From contig CAXXGW010000009.1 in assembly GCA_963666755.2 (NCBI GenBank), forward strand, positions 310,001 through 374,000: a stretch of 64,000 nucleotides of DNA, given 5' to 3'. Shown in pieces: positions 16,653 through 23,037 of the stretch; position 1 is the stretch's first letter; each line of letters begins with the position of its first letter. This stretch comes from CAXXOK01 sp963666755. Lineage in GTDB: Bacteria > Bacillota > Clostridia > Christensenellales > Aristaeellaceae. The position numbers and the translations under genes are program-made. Under the pieces are notes generated by a model. It had not been told where the DNA came from and searched no databases. It saw only the letters and a list, made by a program, of their open reading frames with translations.

Positions 16653-17105
16653 TTACTTGACCGCCACGGGCGTGACGACTACCTTCATCTTGACGGTGAT
16701 GCCGCTGTACACCCACACGGTCGCCTCGTATTCGCCGGTCTGGCGGATGGGCTCGCATTCGATGCGGCGCTTTTCCACATCCACGCCGTGCTGCTCACGC
16801 AGCGCGTCGGCGATTTCCTGCCCGGTAATGCTGCCGTACAGGCGGCCCTTTTCGCCGCATTTGGCGGTCAGGCGGATTTCCTTGCCCTTGAGGGCGGCGG
16901 CGCGGCTCAGCGCCTCGGCGCGACGCTCGGCCTCCAGCTTTTCCTCCAGGGCGTGCTTGCGTTCGATCTCCTTCACGGCGGCGGGACTGGCTTCCACCGC
17001 CCATTTGCGCGGGAACAGGTAGTTGCGCGCAAACCCGTCGGATACATTCAGGACTTCGTTCTTTTGGCCGGTACCTTTGACGTCGGCGGTTAAAATGACT
17101 TTCAT
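16653..17105 (-). CDS. rplI: 50S ribosomal protein L9
   Basis: 150 residues, the normal L9 size. N-terminal rRNA-binding domain (MKVILTADVKGTGQKNEVLNVSDGFARNYLFP), long alpha-helix rich in Glu/Arg/Lys (about 40-75), C-terminal domain (LRLTAKCGEKGRLYGSIT-like block, then the GEYEATV strand). Starts 4 bp after the DUF2232 stop, so translation is likely coupled. The helix is more Ala/Arg-rich than in low-GC relatives, matching the GC content. Confidence 0.97.
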   Translation of the reverse strand: MKVILTADVKGTGQKNEVLNVSDGFARNYLFPRKWAVEASPAAVKEIERKHALEEKLEAERRAEALSRAAALKGKEIRLTAKCGEKGRLYGSITGQEIADALREQHGVDVEKRRIECEPIRQTGEYEATVWVYSGITVKMKVVVTPVAVK

Positions 17106-17109
17106 GGGG

Positions 17110-18168
17110 TTATTCCTCCTCTTGATGGTTTCGGCCGGCGGCGCGGAGGTTCAGTAGCTGATCGGCCACGCCGAGCAGAAACAGCGCGATGGGAAACAGC
17201 ACGTACAGCGCTGCCGCCAACACACCGTAGAGCACAATTCGTTTGGGGTGGGCCTTGGCCCCCAGCGCGACGAGCGTTGCCGCACCCAGCAATTGCACCA
17301 CGCCCATAAAAGCCGCGTATAGCAGCATCCCCAGCAGGGTCAGGAAGGGATCGTCCGAAAGGCTTGCCAGCAGCGCGCCCAGACAGAGCACCAACACGTA
17401 GCCCTGCGTTGTGCGCGGCAGCCGTAGTGTGCGAAACAGCGGCGCGCCCGCGGGATCGTTCATGTGCAGGGCGCGGGCGCGTTCCGTGGTCAGCGCCGTG
17501 AAAAGACCTACCAGCATCGACCCCTGCACCAGCACCATCGGCACCCACAGTGTGAGCGTATCGGCAAGGCGCAGGCGCAGCATGTTGAGCAGCTCGCCCT
17601 GTAACAGCGGGTTCAGCCATACCAGATTGCCCAGTTGCAGGGCAGCGGTATTGGTGTACGCATCGGGCAGGGGCAGCACCCCCAGGTTCACCAGCCGGTA
17701 CAGTAGCGCGCCCGTCCACGGGGCGTCGGTCAGCTGCGCCACCAGCGCGTCGGGCAGCGCCGTAAACACGGGGCCGCCAAGCGCGGCCTTGAGCGCCAGC
17801 AAAAGCGCCACCCCTTCCAACGCAACGGCTGCGGTGCAGGCCAGCGCCCGCCCCCCGAAGGTGAACTGCCGCCGGTAGCGCTGCGAGGTGGAAAGCAGGC
17901 AAAGGTAAGGCGCGAGTGGCAGCAGGAGCACCACCTTGACGGAGGTGCCGCCCAGCCAGCAGACCCCCGCAAGCACGCAGGGCAATGCCAGCGCAAAGGT
18001 AAGCGCCCCGCCCGCCATCGCAGGGCAGACTACCAGCGGCAACAGCAGCGAAAACGGCACCGCCAGCGCGGGCCACAGATACGCGGCCAGCAGCAGCGGG
18101 GCCAGAGCCAGAGCTTGCCACAGGGTTTTTTTCCAGGCGCCGGGGATCGCGGCTGCGTCCATGCCCAC
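17110..18168 (-). CDS. DUF2232 membrane protein (YybS-like)
   Basis: 352 residues with about eight hydrophobic membrane segments and an Ala/Leu-rich composition. The family is known from its position: in Firmicutes a DUF2232 protein of this size precedes rplI and dnaB, as here. It resembles S-component-like membrane proteins; molecular role unknown. Start ATG at MGMDAAAIPG, AAGGAG upstream. It heads the run DUF2232-rplI-dnaB-yhaM-lipoprotein and has a near-consensus promoter 40 bp upstream. Confidence 0.85.
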   Translation of the reverse strand: MGMDAAAIPGAWKKTLWQALALAPLLLAAYLWPALAVPFSLLLPLVVCPAMAGGALTFALALPCVLAGVCWLGGTSVKVVLLLPLAPYLCLLSTSQRYRRQFTFGGRALACTAAVALEGVALLLALKAALGGPVFTALPDALVAQLTDAPWTGALLYRLVNLGVLPLPDAYTNTAALQLGNLVWLNPLLQGELLNMLRLRLADTLTLWVPMVLVQGSMLVGLFTALTTERARALHMNDPAGAPLFRTLRLPRTTQGYVLVLCLGALLASLSDDPFLTLLGMLLYAAFMGVVQLLGAATLVALGAKAHPKRIVLYGVLAAALYVLFPIALFLLGVADQLLNLRAAGRNHQEEE

Positions 18169-18205
18169 TCCTTACTCGCATGCGCGTGCGGTTCTATTCC
18201 GCTCT

Positions 18206-18234
18206 ATTATAAGGGCCGCGCGGGGTTTCGTCAA
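18206..18234 (-). promoter_or_regulatory. Promoter of the DUF2232-rplI-dnaB run
   Basis: Minus strand: -35 TTGACG (18229-18234), 17-bp spacer, -10 TATAAT (18206-18211). Confidence 0.8.
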
Positions 18235-18297
18235 TCCGGGCGTCGGTGGGAGCCGTGCGCACTTTCCTGCCATACAACGGCGGGAATGGAAAAGTGC

Positions 18298-18326
18298 TTG
18301 CAATTTACACGACTTTCCTGTAAAAT
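18298..18326 (+). promoter_or_regulatory. Promoter of the CDF transporter gene
   Basis: -35 TTGCAA (18298-18303), 17-bp spacer, -10 TAAAAT (18321-18326). The leader of about 110 nt contains a GC-rich hairpin around 18368-18396 without a T tract; I found no NiCo or yybP-ykoY (Mn) riboswitch consensus in it. Confidence 0.65.
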
Positions 18327-18443
18327 AATCGGAATCCCTTCGGCTGCGTAGTTGAATACGAGGCACGCCGCGCCCCCGGTCTATCCGGGAGGCGGCTGTT
18401 GCATAACCGTTAGGGCTATTTTGCTTGGAAAGAGGCGATACCC

Positions 18444-19607
18444 TTGACCGCCTGGCTGATCCGCCTGTTTGTGAAGGCGCCCGAAAAAACGAATGACCGC
18501 AAGGTGCGCGCGGCCTATGGGACGCTGGGCTCCTGCACGGGCATAGGCGTAAACGTGCTGCTGTCCGCCTGCAAGTTCTTTTTAGGCTTGCTGAGCGGCT
18601 CTCTGGCCATTACCGCGGATGCGGTGAACAACCTGTCCGACGCGGCGGGCAGCATCCTGTCGCTGGTGACGGTACGTCTGGCGGAAAAGCCGGACGACCG
18701 TGAGCATCCCTTTGGCCACGGCCGGGTGGAGTATCTGGGTGCGCTGGCGCTGGGCATCCTGATTGTGACGGCCGGGGCGCGCCTGCTGCGCGGCGGCGTG
18801 GAGGGCATTGCCAACCCCGCGGCGCTTACGGCAGGCCCGCTGGTGCTGGTGCTGCTGGTAGCGTCGATTCTGGCGAAGGTCTGGCTGTTTTTCTTTTACC
18901 GCACCATTGCCTGCACCATCGACAGCGAAACCCTCGGCGCTGCCGCCAAGGACAGCGTGAGCGACGTGGCCGCGACCAGTGCCGTGCTGGTGAGCGTGGT
19001 GCTGCAAATGGCGTTTGGCTGGCGCATTGACGGCTACATGGGCGTGCTGGTGGCCCTGTTTGTGCTGCGTACGGGCCTGATGGTCTGCAAAAGCACGGTG
19101 GATCGCCTGCTGGGCGAAAAGCCAACCCCCGCGCTGACCCGGGACATTCAGCAGCGGCTGCTCAGCTATGAGGGCATCCGCGGCGTGCATGATCTGGTGG
19201 TGCATGATTATGGCCCCGGCCGCCGCTTTGCCTCGGTGCATGCCGAGGTGAGCGCCGGGGGCGATATTGTGGCCGTGCATGAGGTGATCGACCGCGCCGA
19301 GCGGGAGTTGCGCTGCGATCTGGGCATCGACATGACCATCCACATGGACCCGACCGTCACCGACGACCCGGCCGTGAACGAGCTGCACCAGCAGGTGGCG
19401 GATTACCTGCGCACTGAGGATAAGCGTCTGACCCTGCACGATTTTCGCATGGTGCCCGGGCAGAAGCAGGTGAACCTTGTGTTTGACTGCCTGCTGCCCG
19501 ACGGCTATACCGACCGGGAGGGGCTGCGCCGTCGGCTGGCGGCCTTTGCTCACGGACTGGACCCGCGCTATGAGGTTGTGGTGCAGTTTGACACGGATTT
19601 TTCCTGA
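18444..19607 (+). CDS. Cation diffusion facilitator, probably Mn2+ type
   Basis: 387 residues. Six-helix CDF transporter (about 25-215) with a cytoplasmic C-terminal domain (about 220-300, SYEGIRGVHDLVVHDYGPGRRFASVHAEV) and an extra about 80-residue tail. Metal-site motifs are N-x3-D in helix 2 (DAVNNLSDAAGS) and D-x3-D in helix 5 (AAKDSVSDVAATSA). Zn exporters carry His at the first positions; the N/D-x3-D plus D-x3-D pattern is the one described for Mn exporters such as MntE, so Mn2+ efflux is inferred. Start is TTG with AAAGAGG upstream; no better ATG exists. Confidence 0.9.
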   Translation: MTAWLIRLFVKAPEKTNDRKVRAAYGTLGSCTGIGVNVLLSACKFFLGLLSGSLAITADAVNNLSDAAGSILSLVTVRLAEKPDDREHPFGHGRVEYLGALALGILIVTAGARLLRGGVEGIANPAALTAGPLVLVLLVASILAKVWLFFFYRTIACTIDSETLGAAAKDSVSDVAATSAVLVSVVLQMAFGWRIDGYMGVLVALFVLRTGLMVCKSTVDRLLGEKPTPALTRDIQQRLLSYEGIRGVHDLVVHDYGPGRRFASVHAEVSAGGDIVAVHEVIDRAERELRCDLGIDMTIHMDPTVTDDPAVNELHQQVADYLRTEDKRLTLHDFRMVPGQKQVNLVFDCLLPDGYTDREGLRRRLAAFAHGLDPRYEVVVQFDTDFS

Positions 19608-19655
19608 ACCGGCCGCAAACTGGCCGACCGAGCGACCGTAAGGGGGGGCGGAAGG

Positions 19656-20744
19656 ATGCCTGCACGCAGGGGTATGGCGCTTGCGCTTGCCGTGCTGCTC
19701 TGCGTCTTTGCCCTGACGGGGTTTGCCCCCGCGCGGGCGGAGCCTGCGGACGCGGTGCTGGCCCCCATAACAGTTAAACCTTGGCTGCGTCCCGCAACCC
19801 TTGCGCCTACGGAAACCCCCACCCTCACCGAAACGCCCGCGCCGGATGCGTCGCCGCCCTCCTCACTGAGCATTCTGGAGGAGGAGCCGTCTCCGGCTGT
19901 GCAACCCACGCCCTTGCCCACGGCGGAGCCCGCGCTGCTGCCCGGTGTGCTGGGCCTTGCGGACGCGACGCGCTTCCGGCTGCTGCTGATCGGCACCGAC
20001 GCCTACGACCCTGATGATGCAGGCCGCAGCGATACGATGGTGCTTTTGCAGGTGCAGCCCGCCACAGGGGAAATCCGGCTGGTGTCTTTCCTGCGCGATC
20101 TGTACGTTGCCGTGCCCGGCCACGGGCATACGCGGCTGAACGCGGCCTATGTGTACGGCGGCGCGTCGCTGTTGCTGCGAACGCTCAAACAGAGCTTCGG
20201 CGTTACGGCGGATCGGACGCTGGCGGTCAACTTTTCCCGCATGGCGGAGCTGATCGACCGCATCGGCGGCGTAACGGTGGAGGTAAGCGAAAAGGAACGG
20301 CGGCAGCTGAACTCCATCCTCAAATACTACAACACGCAGGTGGGCGACCCGCGCGGGGATCAACTGCTGGGAGCGTCCGGTTCGCAAACGCTGACCGGCA
20401 AACAGGCGCTGTGCTACAGCCGCATCCGCAAAATCGACAGCGACTTTGCCCGCACCGGCCGCCAGCGCAAGGTGCTGGAGGCGATCTTTGCCCGCGTGCG
20501 CACGCTGGACGCGCTGGCACTGGCCGATCTGCTGACCGAGACGCTCGGCAGCGTTTCCACCGACCTGACGCTGACCGACGCGGTGGCGCTTGTGCCGGTG
20601 CTGCTGCGCCTGCAAAGCACGCAATTTACCGAAATGACGGTGCCCGTGCGCGGCGGCTACCACAACGAAACCATTCAGGGCATGGCCGTGCTGGTGCCCG
20701 ATCTGGATCGCTGCGCGGCCGAAATCGCGGCTTTCCTGCAATAG
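19656..20744 (+). CDS. LytR-CpsA-Psr (LCP) family protein
   Basis: 362 residues. Signal peptide (RRGMALALAVLLCVFALTGF, ending near ARAEP), a Pro/Thr-rich stalk (about 45-100, TETPTLTETPAPDASPP), then the LCP domain: FRLLLIGTDAYDPDDAGRSD, TMVLLQV, VSFLRDLYVAVPGHGHTRLN, AYVYGG, IGGVTVEV, ALCYSRIRKIDSDFARTGRQ. LCP enzymes transfer undecaprenyl-linked glycopolymers to peptidoglycan; the conserved Arg and Asp residues are present. It has a cleavable-type rather than membrane-anchor N-terminus, which is less usual. 48 bp after the CDF gene, probably co-transcribed. Confidence 0.92.
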   Translation: MPARRGMALALAVLLCVFALTGFAPARAEPADAVLAPITVKPWLRPATLAPTETPTLTETPAPDASPPSSLSILEEEPSPAVQPTPLPTAEPALLPGVLGLADATRFRLLLIGTDAYDPDDAGRSDTMVLLQVQPATGEIRLVSFLRDLYVAVPGHGHTRLNAAYVYGGASLLLRTLKQSFGVTADRTLAVNFSRMAELIDRIGGVTVEVSEKERRQLNSILKYYNTQVGDPRGDQLLGASGSQTLTGKQALCYSRIRKIDSDFARTGRQRKVLEAIFARVRTLDALALADLLTETLGSVSTDLTLTDAVALVPVLLRLQSTQFTEMTVPVRGGYHNETIQGMAVLVPDLDRCAAEIAAFLQ

Positions 20745-20818
20745 CAGGCGGGCTCCCGCGTGCTTTGGCAATCCGGCCTTATGCTCCATATTTCGGGCGA
20801 AACGGCGTTTTCGGCCGC

Positions 20819-20847
20819 TTGACATCCCGAAACGGGGCGCATATAAT
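20819..20847 (+). promoter_or_regulatory. Consensus promoter of the 6S-like RNA
   Basis: -35 TTGACA (20819-20824), 17-bp spacer, -10 TATAAT (20842-20847): a perfect sigma-A promoter with no coding sequence behind it until 21174. Confidence 0.85.
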
Positions 20848-20853
20848 ATTCCC

Positions 20854-21076
20854 AGAGGGCTTCCTGAGGTGTGCGCCAGCATCTTGTTTTTACCCACACT
20901 TCTCAAATGGAGCTCGTGTTCGCCAGCGGCTGTCAGGCCCCCGTCGAAAGACGCCAGGGGAAGGCAAAACCTGACGATAGAGTACCGGCCTGCTATACAT
21001 AGCGGGTGAAAAAACCAGGTGCAGCGGCACTTTGGGACCTCGATACCCCTTCCGCACCTCGCGGGGGGGCTTTTTC
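20854..21076 (+). ncRNA. ssrS: Structured non-coding RNA, probably 6S RNA
   Basis: A transcription unit of about 220 nt bounded by a perfect promoter and an intrinsic terminator (21048-21075), without a credible reading frame. The ends pair: the 5' segment around 20865-20880 is complementary to the segment around 21053-21069 through GAGG/CCTC and TGCG/CGCA plus G-T pairs. The 5' stretch CTGAGGTGTGCGCCAGC matches E. coli 6S (CTGAGATGTTCGCAAGC) at most positions. Internal hairpins include a GAAA-capped stem in 20932-20974, one at about 20984-21005 and one at about 21014-21035. 6S sequesters sigma-A RNA polymerase. SRP RNA, RNase P RNA and tmRNA signatures are absent. Non-coding RNA is likely; the 6S name is tentative. 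Confidence 0.6.
21048..21075 (+). terminator. Terminator of the 6S-like RNA
   Basis: 8-bp stem (21048-21055/21061-21068, two G-T pairs), 5-nt loop, then GCTTTTT. Confidence 0.75.
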
Positions 21077-21101
21077 ATGCCCGTGTGCGGCGCAAAGGCC
21101 G

Positions 21102-21129
21102 TTGCCTAACGGGCAAAGCATGGTATAAT
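21102..21129 (+). promoter_or_regulatory. Promoter of the hutP-like/cmk operon
   Basis: -35 TTGCCT (21102-21107), 16-bp spacer, -10 TATAAT (21124-21129). Confidence 0.6.
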
Positions 21130-21173
21130 ATGCGGGAGAACAGCCCGTGCGTGGCGCGGGCAAGGAGGCCCCC

Positions 21174-21596
21174 ATGGAGAGGCAGATCGTACCCGGCAGC
21201 CGCGATGTGGCGCGCGCCGCCATCGAAATGAGCATGTCCCGCACCCGCGAGGAGGAACTGCTGATTAAGAAAACCCTCGCGTTGGAGGGCATCGCCTCCG
21301 CGGCGGCGGATTTCGGCGGCGAATTTGTGCCTTCGATCCTGAAAATTGTCGAGCGCGCGGTGGTAGCCGCCCGCAGGGAAGGCCTGATCGGGGAAAGCCA
21401 CCTGGAGGAGGGCGGCGTGGCCGGCGCGGCCCGCGAGGCGCTTAACCAGATTACCCCCAAGGCGCTGGGCCTGAGCGTAGGCGGCAAGGTGGGCGTGGCC
21501 CGCTTTCACGACCATGTGGCGGTGGCGGTGTTTTTCGGCATCGGGCTGGGCCATCTGGATGAAATTTGCGTAGGGCTGGGGCACCGCGCCATCTGA
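21174..21596 (+). CDS. HutP-family protein
   Basis: 140 residues, the HutP size (148 in B. subtilis). The centre (IGESHLEEGGVAGAAREAL) aligns with HutP YRESHALYHATMEAL, and the C-terminus (VAVAVFFGIGLGHLDEICVG, then LGHRAI) with its IAVSLYGTIGAPIKGLEHET and GVGINHI. HutP is a histidine- and Mg-dependent RNA-binding antiterminator. Here only the first of the three metal-binding His residues aligns; His77 and His138 equivalents appear to be Gly and Glu. So it may sense another ligand or have another job. Start ATG after AAGGAGG. It precedes cmk-plsC by 30 bp in the same transcript; no hut genes are nearby. Confidence 0.75.
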   Translation: MERQIVPGSRDVARAAIEMSMSRTREEELLIKKTLALEGIASAAADFGGEFVPSILKIVERAVVAARREGLIGESHLEEGGVAGAAREALNQITPKALGLSVGGKVGVARFHDHVAVAVFFGIGLGHLDEICVGLGHRAI

Positions 21597-21626
21597 GGCG
21601 GGCCTTGCCCCGGAAGGGTGAACCGT

Positions 21627-22940
21627 TTGAAACACTTTACCATCGCCATCGACGGCCCGGGCGGCGCGGGCAAAAGCTCCATTGCCGACGGGCTGGCGCA
21701 GTCGCTTAAAGTGCTGCATCTGGATACCGGCGCCATGTACCGCGCCCTTGCCTATCAGGCCCTCAGGAAAGGCGTCTCCACCCGGGATGAGGCGGCGCTG
21801 GCGGTGCTGATCGGCCGCACCCGCATCGATGTGACGTTTGAGAACGGCGCGCAGCATACCTTCGTGAACGGCGAGGACGTGACCGACCGCATCCGTACGC
21901 CGGAAATCAGCATGGCCACGTCGGACATCGCTACGTGCGGCGCGGTGCGCAGCCATATGGTGCGTTTGCAGCAGGAGCTGGCGCGCAGCCGTTCCATGAT
22001 TTTGGACGGGCGCGACATCGGCACGCGCGTGCTGCCGGATGCGACGCTTAAAATTTTCCTGACGGCCAGCCCCGAGGTACGGGCGCGCCGCCGTACCGAC
22101 GAGTTGCTGGCACGCGGCGCGAGCGTGGAGTACGAAAGCGTGCTGGCCGATGTGATCGCCCGCGACCGGCAGGACTCCACCCGCGCCATCGACCCCCTGA
22201 CCGCCGCCCCCGACGCCGTAGTGCTGGACACCAGCGCCATGACCCCCGACGAGGTACGGCAGACCATCCTGATGCGATTGGAGCGAAGCATGATGCAAAA
22301 CGCCCCCGCCAAGCAAGCCCGCGAGCCTCTGACCCTGTTTTACCGACTGGCTATGTGGTTGTCGATCGCCATGTTCAACACCCTGTGGCCGGTGCGCTAT
22401 CACAATGCCGAGCGGCTTGAAATGGACGCGCCCTACATCCTGATCGGCAACCACCAGAGCATGATCGACCCGCTGTTGATCGGCTGGCGCTGCAAACGGT
22501 ACCAGATCCGCTATCTGGGCAAGAAGGAGCTGATCCGCAACCCGCTGATGCGCGCCATGTACCGCAACATGCTCATGATTCCGGTGGATCGCCACAACAT
22601 GGATATGCAGGCGGTGCGCGCCTGCCTGAAAACGCTTAAGGAAAACCACGTGCTGGGCATCTTCCCCGAGGGGACGCGCCACAAAAAGACGCTGATGCAG
22701 GAGATGGAAAGCGGCGTCGCGGTGATTGCCCTGCGCGCAGGCGTGCCCATCCTGCCTGCGTACGTTACCGGCAAGCCCCGCTTCCTGCGGCCCATCGACT
22801 GCTACTACGGCGAGCCGTTCTCGCTGGAAGCCTATGCGCAGCGCGGCGTCAGCCGCGAAACCTGCGATGCGGTGCTCGGCCACATCACCGATACTTACCG
22901 TGCAATGGCGCAAGCCCATACCGAGGCCGCCAAAGGCTGA
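21627..22940 (+). CDS. cmk-plsC: Cytidylate kinase fused to 1-acylglycerol-3-phosphate acyltransferase
   Basis: 437 residues. Residues 1 to about 220 are CMK: P-loop AIDGPGGAGKSS, LDTGAMYRA, LDGRDIGTRVLP, RDRQDSTR; it phosphorylates CMP/dCMP. Residues about 235-437 are a PlsC-type acyltransferase: catalytic H-x4-D in GNHQSMIDP (His276, Asp281) and FPEGTRHKK, for making phosphatidic acid. In many Firmicutes these are neighbouring genes; here they are one frame with no internal stop. Start: TTG at 21627 has GGAAGGG at ideal spacing; a GTG nine bases upstream is the alternative. Leads into ispH-S1. Confidence 0.93.
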   Translation: MKHFTIAIDGPGGAGKSSIADGLAQSLKVLHLDTGAMYRALAYQALRKGVSTRDEAALAVLIGRTRIDVTFENGAQHTFVNGEDVTDRIRTPEISMATSDIATCGAVRSHMVRLQQELARSRSMILDGRDIGTRVLPDATLKIFLTASPEVRARRRTDELLARGASVEYESVLADVIARDRQDSTRAIDPLTAAPDAVVLDTSAMTPDEVRQTILMRLERSMMQNAPAKQAREPLTLFYRLAMWLSIAMFNTLWPVRYHNAERLEMDAPYILIGNHQSMIDPLLIGWRCKRYQIRYLGKKELIRNPLMRAMYRNMLMIPVDRHNMDMQAVRACLKTLKENHVLGIFPEGTRHKKTLMQEMESGVAVIALRAGVPILPAYVTGKPRFLRPIDCYYGEPFSLEAYAQRGVSRETCDAVLGHITDTYRAMAQAHTEAAKG

Positions 22941-23037
22941 CACTGCCGTTTTTTTACGGTGTGCGGCTATAAAAAAGAAGGAATTGGCTTTTCAACAGCG
23001 AATAGCTTCAAGGATATCGCTTTGGAGGTTTCCCCGC

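Noticed and set aside
17102..18181. 359-residue minus-strand frame overlapping the DUF2232 gene
   Set aside because: Arg/Ala/Gly-rich shadow of the DUF2232 membrane protein in another frame.
18330..18443. NiCo or yybP-ykoY riboswitch ahead of the CDF gene
   Set aside because: The diagnostic conserved loops were not found; only an ordinary GC-rich hairpin is present.
20854..21076. tmRNA, SRP RNA or RNase P RNA
   Set aside because: A GGGACCTCGATACCCC stretch recalls a T-arm, but the tmRNA 5' end and CCA are missing; the SRP GGAAGC core and RNase P GAGGAAAGTC are missing.
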